Below are positions 17,171-25,845 of a stretch of DNA of 51,640 bases, piece after piece. Source of the stretch: Clostridiales bacterium (lineage in GTDB: Bacteria; Bacillota; Clostridia; Christensenellales; CAG-138); assembly GCA_024698505.1 (NCBI GenBank), contig JAILRE010000006.1, positions 1-51,640 on the forward strand. Direction: 5' to 3'. The position numbers and the translations under genes were made by a program. Within the stretch, counting starts at the first letter, position 1. Every line of letters starts with the position of its first letter. The notes beneath the pieces were generated by a model. That model ran no database searches, was not told the DNA's origin, and worked only from the letters and a program-made list of their open reading frames with translations.

Positions 17171-17998
17171 ATGTCAGTATTCAGCATCAGAAAGGAAGCC
17201 AAAGCGGATCCCGAACCCGAGCTCAGGCTCGAGGAGATCCCCGTAAGGCTGATAATCCCTAACCCGAACCAGCCGCGCCGCGCATTCGATGAGGCGGGAA
17301 TCGGCGAGCTTGCCGCTTCGATAAAGCAGGTCGGCCTGCTGCAGCCCCTTCTCGTCCGCCGCGCGGGAGGATTCTACGAGCTGATTGCGGGCGAGCGCAG
17401 GCTGAGGGCGGTGAGAAAGCTCGGCTGGAAGTCCGTCCGCTGTATCATAACCGGCGGGACGGACGAAAACGATTCCGCGCTCATGGCGATCGTGGAAAAC
17501 CTGCAGAGGGAGGATCTGCATTTCTTCGAGGAGGCGGAGAGCTACGCACGTCTGCTCGAACGCCTGCGCGTAACGCAGGAGGAGCTTGCCGCACGCATCG
17601 GCAAGAGCCAGGGCTTCGTCGCCAACAAGCTGCGGCTCCTGAAGCTTTCACCCGAAACGCGCCGCGCTGTCATTGAGGGCGGGCTTTCGGAGCGGCACGC
17701 AAGGGCCGTATTGAAGCTTCCCACAGACCTCGACCGCGAGACCGCCGTGAGAAGGATCGCTTCCGGCGGGCTTTCCGTCAAGGAGAGCGAGAAGCTCGTC
17801 GAGAGGATGCTTGCCTCGAACGAGCGTCAGGGCGGAAGGCGTAGGCCGAAGATAATACGCGTGTTCAGGGATTACAAGCTTTTCGTCAACACCGTCGAGG
17901 CGGCCTGCGGTCAGCTCCGGGAAAGCGGGCTGAAGGTCGAGGTGGCGGAAACTCCCGCGCAGAACGGCGTGGACATCTCCATAAAAGTACGCCGCTGA
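17171..17998 (+). CDS. noc: Noc-like ParB-family protein (nucleoid occlusion)
   Basis: 275 residues from the ATG at 17171. The ParB/Noc CTPase domain has IIPNPNQPRRAFDEAG, IAGERRLRA (C motif 1) and IVENLQREDLHFFEEAESY. A helix-turn-helix follows with RIGKSQGFVANKLRLLKL, then a C-terminal dimer region. The QREDLHFFEEA and FVANKLRLLKL forms are closer to Noc (YyaA) than to Spo0J. The true Spo0J is encoded two genes on, which supports a Noc role in blocking division over the nucleoid and binding the membrane. I found no perfect Noc-binding palindrome in the window. The frame is open upstream to 17042, but that part is the hairpin and not protein-like. Confidence 0.85.
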   Translation: MSVFSIRKEAKADPEPELRLEEIPVRLIIPNPNQPRRAFDEAGIGELAASIKQVGLLQPLLVRRAGGFYELIAGERRLRAVRKLGWKSVRCIITGGTDENDSALMAIVENLQREDLHFFEEAESYARLLERLRVTQEELAARIGKSQGFVANKLRLLKLSPETRRAVIEGGLSERHARAVLKLPTDLDRETAVRRIASGGLSVKESEKLVERMLASNERQGGRRRPKIIRVFRDYKLFVNTVEAACGQLRESGLKVEVAETPAQNGVDISIKVRR

Positions 17999-18007
17999 AT
18001 CAGATGG

Positions 18008-18038
18008 AAAGGGGCTCGTCGAGAGATGAGCCCCTTTT
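18008..18038 (+). terminator. Terminator after the noc-like gene, abutting parS
   Basis: AAAGGGGCTC (18008-18017) pairs with GAGCCCCTTT (18028-18037). The last T of the tract (18038) is the first base of the first parS site, so terminator and parS are packed without a gap. Confidence 0.92.
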
Positions 18039-18053
18039 GTTTCACGTGAAACA
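18038..18053. promoter_or_regulatory. parS site 1
   Basis: TGTTTCACGTGAAACA is a perfect 16-bp palindrome identical to the Spo0J/ParB consensus site. ParB loads here and spreads to build the partition complex near the origin. Confidence 0.97.
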
Positions 18054-18073
18054 ATTTGAAGAACCGAGGATAA

Positions 18074-18089
18074 TGTTTCACGTGAAACA
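18074..18089. promoter_or_regulatory. parS site 2
   Basis: This is a second perfect TGTTTCACGTGAAACA, 36 bases after the first and upstream of the soj promoter. The pair could also let ParB act on soj-parB transcription. Confidence 0.97.
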
Positions 18090-18151
18090 TTAGCGAAACG
18101 GTATTCAACGGACGGTTGGCGTAAAAACGCGCGAAAAAGCAAAATAAGCGG

Positions 18152-18180
18152 TTGCAACGGGGGGCGTTTTCATTTATAAT
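18152..18180 (+). promoter_or_regulatory. soj-parB promoter
   Basis: TTGCAA (18152-18157), a 17-base spacer, then TATAAT (18175-18180). Transcription should start near 18187, 34 bases before the soj ATG, and GGAG lies before that ATG. Confidence 0.87.
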
Positions 18181-18220
18181 AAAGCTGACCGTCAGGTTAA
18201 TACAGATTTTCGGAGTCGAT

Positions 18221-18991
18221 ATGGCGAAGATAATAGCAATTGCAAATCAGAAGGGCGGCGTCGGAAAGACGACTACCGCCGTGAACCTTGCCGCGTGCAC
18301 CGCGCTTGAGGGCAAAAAGGTGCTTCTCGTGGACATCGATCCGCAGGGCAACGCGACGAGCGGCGTGGGCGTGGATAAAAACGCCTGCGAATACAGCATC
18401 TACGACGTGCTCATAAACGAGGAGGAGGCCGAAAAGGTCATCGTTAAGACGAGCATCGATACGCTGGACGTGCTCCCGTCAAGGCTGGAGCTTGCCGGCG
18501 CGGAGGTGGAGCTCGTTCCCATGATGGCGCGCGAAAGGAAGCTCAGGGCCGCGCTTAAGCCCATAGCGTCCCGCTACGATTTCATATTCGTGGATTGTCC
18601 GCCCTCGCTCGGGCTTCTGACGCTGAACGCGCTTACCGCCGCGCATACGCTGCTCGTGCCCATTCAGTGCGAGTATTACGCGCTCGAGGGGCTGGCTCAG
18701 CTGATGAACACGGTTAAGCTCGTCCGTCAGCACCTCAACGACGATCTGGAGGTGGAGGGCGTCGTTATGACCATGTACGACGCGCGCACGAACCTTTCGC
18801 CCATGGTGGTCGGCGAGGTAAAGAAATTCTTCAAGAACAAGGTCTATGAGACGGTTATCCCGAGGTCGGTGCGCCTCGGCGAAGCGCCCAGCTTCGGAAT
18901 GCCCATATCTCTTTACGATCCTAAGAGCGCGGGCGCAAAGGCATACACCGAACTTGCAAAGGAGCTTTTGGAACGAGATGGCAACAAATAA
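18221..18991 (+). CDS. soj: ParA/Soj chromosome partition ATPase
   Basis: 256 residues from the ATG at 18221. It has the deviant Walker A motif in [17 protein letters not shown] (about residues 8-24), switch I in [16 protein letters not shown] and Walker B in [19 protein letters not shown]. It is a nucleotide-dependent DNA-binding ATPase that works with ParB on parS in origin segregation and, in spore formers, in controlling DnaA and sporulation onset. A longer frame from 18152 would start inside the promoter and is rejected. The end overlaps parB by 14 bases. Confidence 0.96.
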   Translation: MAKIIAIANQKGGVGKTTTAVNLAACTALEGKKVLLVDIDPQGNATSGVGVDKNACEYSIYDVLINEEEAEKVIVKTSIDTLDVLPSRLELAGAEVELVPMMARERKLRAALKPIASRYDFIFVDCPPSLGLLTLNALTAAHTLLVPIQCEYYALEGLAQLMNTVKLVRQHLNDDLEVEGVVMTMYDARTNLSPMVVGEVKKFFKNKVYETVIPRSVRLGEAPSFGMPISLYDPKSAGAKAYTELAKELLERDGNK

Positions 18992-19847
18992 GAAAGCAAA
19001 GGGCCTCGGAAAGGGCCTCGATTCGCTCTTCGGGAGCTATGAACCCAAGGATACCGACGTGGTGCGCCTTATTTCGGTGGGGCTGATCGACAACAACCCC
19101 GGTCAGCCGCGCAAGAGCTTCGACGAGGCGAGGCTTGCGGAGCTTGCGGAATCCATCAAGCAGCACGGAATAGTGCAGCCGCTGATTGTCAAAAAGAACG
19201 GCGACCGCTACACGATAATCGCGGGCGAGCGCAGGTACCGCGCGGCGAGGATGGCGGAGCTTGACGAGGTCCCCGCTATAGTGCGGGACATGGACGGCCG
19301 CGAAGTGATGGAGGTAGCCCTTATAGAGAACATCCAGAGGGAAAACCTGAACCCCATCGAGGAGGCCGCGGCGATCCGCTTCCTTATGAAGGAGCATGAC
19401 CTCACGCAGGAGGAGGTGGCGAAACGCCTCTCCAAGAGCAGGCCCGCCATCGCAAACTCGGTAAGGCTGCTGCAGCTGCCCGATTCCGTGCAGGAAAAAC
19501 TGCGCGAGGGAAAGATCCAGCCCGGCCACGCGAGGGTGCTCGCCTCGATAACGGACGAGGAACTGCTCGAAAAGCTGGCGGACAGGTGCGCCGAGGGCGG
19601 ATGGTCCGTCCGCGAGACGGAGGATCAGGTCAAGAAGGCGCTCACGCTGGCGGAGCTGCATAAGCGTCCCCGCAAGAGGCGCAGGCTCACGAACGACCTT
19701 GCCGCCGCCAGGAGCCGTCTCCGCGAGAGGCTCGGCACGAGGGTCGAGATCCAGGGCGACGAAAAGAAGGGCAAAATAATAATCGAATACTACACCGACG
19801 AAGGTCTCCAGTCCATTTACGAGACCATAATGGGCGGCGAAGAATGA
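18978..19847 (+). CDS. parB: ParB/Spo0J chromosome partition protein
   Basis: 289 residues from the ATG at 18978, opening [19 protein letters not shown], the standard ParA-stimulating N-terminus. The CTPase domain has [32 protein letters not shown] and [20 protein letters not shown]. The helix-turn-helix reads [20 protein letters not shown], and the C-terminal region dimerises. It binds the two parS sites just upstream of soj and forms the partition complex. The start overlaps the soj stop. The methyltransferase gene that follows overlaps by four bases (ATGA), an unusual but plausible extension of the operon. Confidence 0.96.
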   Translation: MATNKKAKGLGKGLDSLFGSYEPKDTDVVRLISVGLIDNNPGQPRKSFDEARLAELAESIKQHGIVQPLIVKKNGDRYTIIAGERRYRAARMAELDEVPAIVRDMDGREVMEVALIENIQRENLNPIEEAAAIRFLMKEHDLTQEEVAKRLSKSRPAIANSVRLLQLPDSVQEKLREGKIQPGHARVLASITDEELLEKLADRCAEGGWSVRETEDQVKKALTLAELHKRPRKRRRLTNDLAAARSRLRERLGTRVEIQGDEKKGKIIIEYYTDEGLQSIYETIMGGEE

Positions 19848-20590
19848 CGCCCGATCTGAAGCCCGGCGAAAAAATCGAGGACCTGCAGTATAAGGGCCTC
19901 CGCATAATCCAGAACGAAAGCGGATTCCGCTTCGGAACGGACTCCGTCCTGCTGGCGGGGTTCGTTAAGGCCGGGCCGAAGGACAGCGTTATCGACCTCG
20001 GAAGCGGCACGGGCGTTATTGCCATGCTCGTCGAGGCGAGGACCGGAGCGAAGGTGACTGCCCTTGAGCTGCAGCCCGAGCAGTGCGATATGGCAAGACG
20101 CTCCATATCGATGAACGGCCTGGATATAGAGGTCGTCGAGGCCGACATGCGCACGGCGCACGAAAGCCTCGGCAGGGGGAGATTCAGCGCGGCGGTCTGC
20201 AACCCGCCCTATTACCCCGCGGGCTCTGGCGAGATCTCCGGAAAGGGCGAGTCGGGCTTTGAGGGCGCTGCTACGCACGACCTCTTCTGCACCATGAGCG
20301 AGGTGGCGTCCTCCGCGGCGCGGCTTATAAAATACGGCGGCAGATTCTTCATCTGCTGCCCGACTTCGAGGCTCGCGGAGGCGATAACCGCGCTTTCAAA
20401 CGAAAAGCTTACCCCGAAAAGGCTGAGGCTCGTTGCAGTAAGGGAGGACAAAGCCCCCTACCTCGCGCTGATCGAGGCGAAAAAAGGCGGCGCTCCCGGC
20501 CTTAAAGCCGAAAAACAGCTCGTGCTCTGCAATCAGGACGGCAGCTACACCGAGGAGGCAAACGCCATTTATCACAGGACGGACGCTTGA
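19844..20590 (+). CDS. TrmN6/YfiC-like tRNA1(Val) adenine methyltransferase
   Basis: 248 residues. Class I methyltransferase motifs are visible: GFRFGTDSVLLAGFV (about 27-41), DLGSGTGVIAMLVEA (SAM binding) and the N6-adenine-type NPPYYPAGSG from Asn120. This arrangement matches TrmN6 (YfiC/YabB), which methylates A37 of tRNA1(Val), but relatives modify other tRNA or rRNA bases. It is translated from an ATGA overlap with parB, and rsmI starts one base after its stop. The grouping with rsmI is common in Firmicutes. Confidence 0.88.
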   Translation: MTPDLKPGEKIEDLQYKGLRIIQNESGFRFGTDSVLLAGFVKAGPKDSVIDLGSGTGVIAMLVEARTGAKVTALELQPEQCDMARRSISMNGLDIEVVEADMRTAHESLGRGRFSAAVCNPPYYPAGSGEISGKGESGFEGAATHDLFCTMSEVASSAARLIKYGGRFFICCPTSRLAEAITALSNEKLTPKRLRLVAVREDKAPYLALIEAKKGGAPGLKAEKQLVLCNQDGSYTEEANAIYHRTDA

Positions 20591-20591
20591 A

Positions 20592-21461
20592 ATGGAAGAG
20601 ATCACAGGAATCGAAACGAATATAGAGAGCATCCCCGCAAAGCTCTACCTCTGCGCGACGCCGATAGGCAACATGGGCGACGTGACGCAGAGGGTGCTGA
20701 GAACGCTCGAGGCGGCGGACGTCATATTCTGCGAGGACACACGCAATTCCGGCGCGATGCTGCAGCGACTCGGCATAAGAAAGCGGCTCGAGAGCTGTCA
20801 CGAGCATAACGAGGAGGCCGCCGCGGAGAGGATCGCGGAGCTTGTGCTTTCGGGCAGGGCAGTCGCCTATATTTCGGACGCGGGCATGCCCTGCATATCT
20901 GATCCGGGCGAAAGGCTGGTAAGGGCGTGCATAGAGAAGAACGTCCCGTTCGAGGTGCTTCCCGGCGCCTCGGCGAGCCTGACCGCCGCGATACTCAGCG
21001 GCCTGCCCACGAAGCGGATATATTTCGTCGGCTTCCTCGCCCGCGAGAACCGCGAGCGGAACGAGACGATCGCCGAGATCAAGCGCGTGACGGCGACGGT
21101 CGTGCTTTACGAGAGCCCGTATCGGGTGGCCGCCACGCTTGGGGAGCTGCTTGAAAAGCTCGGCGACAGGAAGGCCGCGGTCGTCCGTGAGATCACCAAG
21201 CTTTACGAGGAGGCTGCGCGGGGCACTTTTTCCACACTTGCGGAAAAGTATGCGGAAAACCCGCCGAAGGGCGAATGCGTGATAGTATTCTCGGGCGAGA
21301 ATGCCGAGACCGAAGCGCCCGCGGAGAGCCTCGACGATATGCTGCTTCGCCTTATCGGAGGCGGCATGAGCGTAAAGGACGCCGCAAAACAGGCGGCCCT
21401 CCTTCTCGATATCCCGAAAAACGAGGCCTACAAACGGGCGAACGAACTGAAAAACGAATAA
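20592..21461 (+). CDS. rsmI: 16S rRNA (cytidine1402-2'-O)-methyltransferase
   Basis: 289 residues of the tetrapyrrole-methylase fold. It has the family opening LYLCATPIGNMGDVTQR (about 18-34), FCEDTRNSGAML, YISDAGMPCISDPGERLV and LPGASASLTAAILSGLP. It methylates the ribose of C1402 in the decoding centre. It starts one base after the trmN6-like gene. The C-terminal region, rich in Ala and Glu, includes a small helical domain typical of RsmI. A TTTTCCACA nonamer lies inside this gene near 21227-21235. Confidence 0.96.
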   Translation: MEEITGIETNIESIPAKLYLCATPIGNMGDVTQRVLRTLEAADVIFCEDTRNSGAMLQRLGIRKRLESCHEHNEEAAAERIAELVLSGRAVAYISDAGMPCISDPGERLVRACIEKNVPFEVLPGASASLTAAILSGLPTKRIYFVGFLARENRERNETIAEIKRVTATVVLYESPYRVAATLGELLEKLGDRKAAVVREITKLYEEAARGTFSTLAEKYAENPPKGECVIVFSGENAETEAPAESLDDMLLRLIGGGMSVKDAAKQAALLLDIPKNEAYKRANELKNE

Positions 21462-21473
21462 GAGGCAAAGGGT

Positions 21474-21724
21474 GCATTCACTTAAGGAGATGCAGGTTTT
21501 CAGCCAGTAGAACCCAATGAAGAAAATTAGATCCGGGGATAGCGATATCCTCGGATCTTTCTTTCTTTTTTGGGCTGAAAACCGCGAAGCGTCTCAAAAG
21601 AGGAGATTTTTGTGCCGGGCAAGGCGAAAAGCGCAGGAATACTCGTTAGCGGTCTTTCGAGCATTTTCAACGCAGCATGGCGCAAAAAGATACATTTTGA
21701 GGCTGTTTATCCTTAAGTGAATGC
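21474..21724. mobile_element. 251-bp MITE-like element with perfect 15-bp terminal inverted repeats
   Basis: GCATTCACTTAAGGA (21474-21488) and TCCTTAAGTGAATGC (21710-21724) are perfect inverted ends. Inside, GGTTTTCAGCC (21495-21505) pairs with GGCTGAAAACC (21573-21583), enclosing a 13-bp hairpin. Just outside the ends AGAGGC (21461-21466) pairs with GCCTCT (21732-21737), followed by eight T, so the whole 284-base stretch can close as one structured RNA. It carries no gene of credible length. It lies between the convergent rsmI and gltX genes. No target duplication is obvious. It could be a non-autonomous transposable element inserted in the rsmI terminator, or a structured non-coding RNA. 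Confidence 0.55.
21529..21570 (+). terminator. Hairpin terminator inside the MITE-like element
   Basis: AGATCCGGGGATA (21529-21541) pairs with TATCCTCGGATCT (21546-21558), with one G-T pair and a 4-base loop. A T-rich tract runs to 21571. It can end rsmI transcription. Confidence 0.85.
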
Positions 21725-21822
21725 GCCCAAGGCCTCTTTTTTTTGCAATGAAATGAAGACGGCGGCAGGGGAGAGGATCGGATCAAAAGCCGACATAATA
21801 ATATATAATATACAAGAATGGC

Positions 21823-21860
21823 AAAAAAGAAGATCCGGGGGGTATGTTCCCCGGATCTTT
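21823..21860. terminator. Bidirectional terminator at the gltX 3' end
   Basis: AAGATCCGGGG (21830-21840) pairs with CCCCGGATCTT (21849-21859). An A run before it gives six U on the minus strand for gltX. Its stem shares GATCCGGGG with the terminator at 21529. The 75 bases between the MITE-like element and this hairpin hold no gene and include an AT-rich patch at 21797-21812. Confidence 0.85.
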
Positions 21861-21916
21861 CCGTTTTACGAAGCTATGATCCCGCGCGCCTGAGAGGAGC
21901 GCAGCGGTCATAAGCC

Positions 21917-23404
21917 TTACCCCACGCAGATATCTCCCGCCTCGTGGTTAAGCTTTTCAAGGCCGAGGCGCAGCCTTCTCAAGGTCTCCTCGCGGCCGAG
22001 GAGGGCGGCTATCTCGATGGCGCCGCCGGGGGTGACGGTGCGGCCGCTCATGGCGATGCGCACGGGCCAGAGCAGGGTGCCGTTTTTCATGCCCTTCTCC
22101 GCGGCGAAGCCTATGAGCGCGTCGTGCAGGGAGGTCTCGTTCCACTCGGGAAGCGCCTCCAGCAGAGGTATAACGGCCTCAAGCACGGCCTTCGAGACCT
22201 CGGGGTTCGTCTTGGACTTCTTGTTGGTGAAAAGCTCGGTGTCGTAGCCCTCGTCAAGCTCGGCGAGGAAATCGACGACGTTCGCTATATCGGAGAATAT
22301 CTCCGTCCTGGGCTGGAGTATCCTTATGAAGATATCCTCGTTGGCGGGATCCTCCGCCATGGCGCCGACGCCCGCTTTTATAAGCCAGGGCTTGGCTTTT
22401 TCGAAGTACGCCGCGCCGTCCATGCGCCTTATGTACTCGGCGTTCATCCAGCGGAGCTTGTTGTGATCGAATATTGCGGGGGACTTGGACAGCCCCTCGA
22501 GCGAGAACGCCTCCTTGAGCTCGTCGAGAGTGAAGAACTCGCGCTCGTCTCCGGGGCTCCAGCCGACGAGGGCGAGATAATTGATTATCGCCTCGGGAAG
22601 ATAGCCGAGGTTGACGAGATCCTCGAACGTGGCGTCGCCGTCGCGCTTGGAGAGCTTATGCGTCGCGTCGCGCATTATGGTCGTCAGATGGACGTACGTG
22701 GGTTTCTCCCAGCCGAAGGCGTCGTAGAGCAGATTGTACTTGGGCGTGGAGGAAAGATACTCCATGCCGCGCAGGACGTGCGTGATGCCCATTGTGTGAT
22801 CGTCTATGACGTTCGCGAAATTGTAGGTGGGCATGCCGTCCGCCTTTATGAGGATCATGTCGTCCAGCTCGGCGCAGTCGACGGAGATATGGCCGAATAT
22901 CGCGTCGTCAAAATCGGCGACGCCCTCCGTGGGGACGTTCTGCCTGATTACGTAGGGTTCGCCCGCGGCGAGCCTGCGCTCGACCTCCTCCTTTGAGAGG
23001 GAGAGGCAGTGCTTGTCGTATTTGAAGGTGCCTCCCTCGGCCTCGACTGCGGCGCGGCGCTCCTCAAGCTCCTCCTTGGTGCAGAAGCAGTAATACGCCT
23101 TGCCCATCTCGACGAGCTGCTTGGCGTAGGGGAGGTACATATCCTTCCTCTCGGACTGCACGTAGGGGCCGTAATCTCCGCCTATATCGGGGCCCTCGTC
23201 CCATACGAGGCCTGCGGTGCGGAGCGTCTTATAGACCATCTCCTCCGCGCCCTCGACGAAGCGGGCCTGATCGGTATCCTCGATCCTCAGCATGAACACG
23301 CCGTCGTTCTTTTTGGCCCAGAGCCATGCGTAGAGCGCGGTGCGAAGGTTCCCGACGTGCATGAAGCCCGTGGGGCTGGGAGCGAATCTCGTTCTGACTT
23401 TCAT
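21917..23404 (-). CDS. gltX: Glutamyl-tRNA synthetase
   Basis: 495 residues from the ATG at 23404, preceded by GAAAGGA; an in-frame ATG six codons upstream overlaps that site and is less likely. It is a class I synthetase: RFAPSPTGFMHVGNLRTAL carries the HIGH-type motif (HVGN), and THKLSKRDGDATFEDL carries the KMSKS-type loop (KLSKR). It charges tRNA(Glu) in the cytoplasm. The family also includes non-discriminating enzymes that misacylate tRNA(Gln), common in Clostridia that use GatCAB; the sequence alone does not decide. Confidence 0.96.
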   Translation of the reverse strand: MKVRTRFAPSPTGFMHVGNLRTALYAWLWAKKNDGVFMLRIEDTDQARFVEGAEEMVYKTLRTAGLVWDEGPDIGGDYGPYVQSERKDMYLPYAKQLVEMGKAYYCFCTKEELEERRAAVEAEGGTFKYDKHCLSLSKEEVERRLAAGEPYVIRQNVPTEGVADFDDAIFGHISVDCAELDDMILIKADGMPTYNFANVIDDHTMGITHVLRGMEYLSSTPKYNLLYDAFGWEKPTYVHLTTIMRDATHKLSKRDGDATFEDLVNLGYLPEAIINYLALVGWSPGDEREFFTLDELKEAFSLEGLSKSPAIFDHNKLRWMNAEYIRRMDGAAYFEKAKPWLIKAGVGAMAEDPANEDIFIRILQPRTEIFSDIANVVDFLAELDEGYDTELFTNKKSKTNPEVSKAVLEAVIPLLEALPEWNETSLHDALIGFAAEKGMKNGTLLWPVRIAMSGRTVTPGGAIEIAALLGREETLRRLRLGLEKLNHEAGDICVG

Positions 23405-23434
23405 ATGTGAAATTCCTTTCAATGATTGACTTTT

Positions 23435-24685
23435 TTACAGGGAAAGCGCGTATTCTCCGAGCGTGAAGCCGAAGGGGCTTTCGGGGTTTTTCGTGAGCCT
23501 GACGGTCACGTGGCAGACGAACGCGGTGTTGGAATAGCCGAATTTGCCGAATATCACGTCGCCCGTCAGCGTGAGCGCGCCGCCCTCCTCGGAGGCGGAG
23601 AGCAAGTCCACGTTATAGTAATAATCCTTCTGCGCGGCGGAAACGCTGTAAACGCCGTCGATAAGCTTTATATCGTGCGCTTCGGTATCTATTCCGGGGA
23701 AATCGTTCCCGAAGCAGGCGCGGTACATGGCTTCGAACCTTTCGGCGGGGACGGGTATGCGGCCCGCCGCGGGGCGGACGCCGAGCTCAGTCACGGCTCT
23801 GCCCATGAAGCCCGTAGCGGCGTATTCGGAGAGCAAGCCTTCCGAAATGCTTTCCCCGCGCACGGCGGAGGCGTTTGCGACAAAGCCGAGGAAGCGGACT
23901 ATATCGAGGTATTCCCGGAAGGAGACGAGCTTGCCTTCGCCGACGAAATCGGGCGTGAGGCTTTCGCCCGCAAGCTCGAATTCGATGACGCCCTCCTCGA
24001 AGGGGGCGAGGACGCCCTCGTCGAAGCAGACGATGCAGCCGCCCTCCGTGGCTATGACGCCGCGCTTTATGTCGATCGCGGCGAGCACGCGGGATTCCTC
24101 GACGGGATAATAGGCGGGATCGCCGGAGATCTTTTCAAATACAGCGGCAGCGGCGAGATCGTCTGCATGGTAATTGCAGAAGAGGTCGCGTATGGTGAGC
24201 TCGTTTCCGCGCTCGTCCAGCATGAGAACGCGCTTCGCCCTTTCGGGCTGGGCTTCGTAATAATGCTCCTCCGTGAAAATAACGTTCGTGACGCCGCAAG
24301 AGACCTTGACCTCGCAGGAGACCTGCGAAAGCGGGGATTCGACTATCGCCCCGGGCAGGTACTTCGTTTCTATGCGGGAGGCAAGCTCCTCAAGATAGGC
24401 GTCGACCGCGCGGTTCATGGCGTAGCCCGCGGTGAACGACTTGGAAAACTCGGGCAGCTGCACCGAACAGCAGTAATCGCAGTTCGCGCTGTCGGACTTT
24501 TCGGGCCAGAACCTCAGGTATTGCGTCATCTCGTAGGAAACGGGCGGCGCTTCCGTAACGCGCGGCTCCTCGGTAGGCTCGGGGGGAGATACCCTGCCCC
24601 TGCACCCGGGCGCAACGAAACAGAGGGCGGCGAACACCGCCGCAAACAGGAGCGAGGCTATTCTGCTTTTAAGGCTTTTTGCCAT
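23435..24685 (-). CDS. Predicted lipoprotein with DUF4163/DUF3298-like regions
   Basis: 416 residues. The signal peptide has basic residues, a hydrophobic core (about 11-24) and a possible lipobox ending at Cys28 (FVAPGC). A short Pro/Glu/Thr linker follows. The external part has two areas like those of DUF4163 and DUF3298 proteins: a stretch about residues 60-130 with SFTAGYAMNRAVDAYLEELA, and MLDERGNELTIRDLF with a following helical region. Such proteins (including the RsiV ectodomain) sit outside the membrane in Firmicutes, and their function is mostly unknown. No anti-sigma domain or sigma gene is adjacent. It is transcribed with gltX orientation, 30 bases upstream of gltX, so they may share a transcript. 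Confidence 0.7.
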   Translation of the reverse strand: MAKSLKSRIASLLFAAVFAALCFVAPGCRGRVSPPEPTEEPRVTEAPPVSYEMTQYLRFWPEKSDSANCDYCCSVQLPEFSKSFTAGYAMNRAVDAYLEELASRIETKYLPGAIVESPLSQVSCEVKVSCGVTNVIFTEEHYYEAQPERAKRVLMLDERGNELTIRDLFCNYHADDLAAAAVFEKISGDPAYYPVEESRVLAAIDIKRGVIATEGGCIVCFDEGVLAPFEEGVIEFELAGESLTPDFVGEGKLVSFREYLDIVRFLGFVANASAVRGESISEGLLSEYAATGFMGRAVTELGVRPAAGRIPVPAERFEAMYRACFGNDFPGIDTEAHDIKLIDGVYSVSAAQKDYYYNVDLLSASEEGGALTLTGDVIFGKFGYSNTAFVCHVTVRLTKNPESPFGFTLGEYALSL

Positions 24686-24737
24686 GGTTCAAGGCCCTTT
24701 TTCGGGATTTTTAGTGATTATATCGCAAAACCTTCCG

Positions 24738-25772
24738 TTACACAAGCCCGAGAGCGCGCATAATGAGCATCAATGCGGGCACGAGCACGAAACAGCCGAG
24801 CGTCGTAAGGCACATACCCGCGGCGACGAAGCTCTCGTCCGCGTCGCAGGAGGCCGCCAGCACGACGGCCTGCGTCATAACGGGCATTGCCGCCTCCACC
24901 ACGAAAACGCCGGAGCCGATACCGTTGAGGCCGAGCAGCTTGCAAAGAAGGAGCATCGTCGCGGAGGCGAATACGAACCTCACGAGTATGGCGGCGATCA
25001 TATCCTTATCGGGCCTGAGGGAGCCGAAGCCGTATTCGTACAGCGCGGAGCCTATGTAAAGGAGCGCGAGCGGCGTTACGATATTGCCGACGTAGCCGCA
25101 CATCTTGACGAACGAACGCTGGATCAGCGTTATCACCCCGTAGCCCGGGAATGCGGCGAAGCCCTCCATAAAGGCGGCGTTCTTTTTGAGGGAGTATTCC
25201 AGTATCAGGAGGGGTATCGCTATCATAAGAGCAATGAGGGGAGGGGAGAGGAGCTTTTTAAGGCCCTTGCCGAAGCTCCGCTTTTCAACTATTCCCTTCG
25301 CCGCGTCGCCGCTCTTGTTGATGAGGTAGTTGCCCACCGTCCAGAAGAAGGTCGTATTGACCATGTAGAATATCATCACGTAGGGGATGGCCGCCTCGCC
25401 GAAGAGGCCCGTATTCATGGGAAGGCCGACGAATATCGAGTTCGAGAAGGCGCACATCACGACGAAGCCGCCCCGCCTTGCGGGGGAGGGCTTGAGGAGC
25501 TTGGCGAGGAGCAGGCCTATAAGGAGCGTCGTCGCCATGCTGAGGACGGGTATGCCGATGAGGAGCAGGGGATCCTCGAGCGAGCCGAGATCCAGCGAGC
25601 CGAGGATATTGCTCATGACGAGGGCGGGCATGCCCGCGTTTATGATGAGCTTCGTCATGAGCCCCTTGTGTTCGCGCTTTATGTAGCCCTTGCGGGCAAA
25701 AAGATACCCCACGGCGACGATGCACATCACGATCGCGACCGCCGCAAGGGAGTGCAGCAGAGTTTCGAGCAT
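24738..25772 (-). CDS. AEC (auxin efflux carrier) family transporter
   Basis: 344 residues from the ATG at 25772, which follows GGAAGGA. About ten hydrophobic helices in two inverted halves, the AEC fold. The first helix is LLHSLAAVAIVMCIVAVGYLF; TKLIINAGMPALVMSNIL and FSNSIFVGLPMN are typical, and the final helix ends near LMLIMRALGLV. Bacterial AEC proteins export or import organic acids such as malate, but the substrate is unknown here. An extended -10 promoter lies 44 bases upstream. The frame is open to 25844, but that part contains the promoter. Confidence 0.87.
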   Translation of the reverse strand: MLETLLHSLAAVAIVMCIVAVGYLFARKGYIKREHKGLMTKLIINAGMPALVMSNILGSLDLGSLEDPLLLIGIPVLSMATTLLIGLLLAKLLKPSPARRGGFVVMCAFSNSIFVGLPMNTGLFGEAAIPYVMIFYMVNTTFFWTVGNYLINKSGDAAKGIVEKRSFGKGLKKLLSPPLIALMIAIPLLILEYSLKKNAAFMEGFAAFPGYGVITLIQRSFVKMCGYVGNIVTPLALLYIGSALYEYGFGSLRPDKDMIAAILVRFVFASATMLLLCKLLGLNGIGSGVFVVEAAMPVMTQAVVLAASCDADESFVAAGMCLTTLGCFVLVPALMLIMRALGLV

Positions 25773-25815
25773 ATTGTCCTTCCGCGGCAAACTGCCGAGC
25801 TTGTCATTTTTTACA

Positions 25816-25824
25816 ATTATAGCA
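25816..25824 (-). promoter_or_regulatory. Extended -10 of the AEC transporter gene
   Basis: On the minus strand the motif reads TGCTATAAT, an extended -10; the TATAAT part is 25816-25821. Confidence 0.7.
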
Positions 25825-25845
25825 TAGAACCGCGGGAATGCCAAT

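Noticed and set aside
21461..21744. T-box, SRP RNA, tmRNA or RNase P RNA within the structured convergent region
   Set aside because: None of their conserved sequence signatures (T-box core, GGAA/GNRA domain of SRP RNA, tmRNA ends, RNase P GAGGAAAGTCC) is present.
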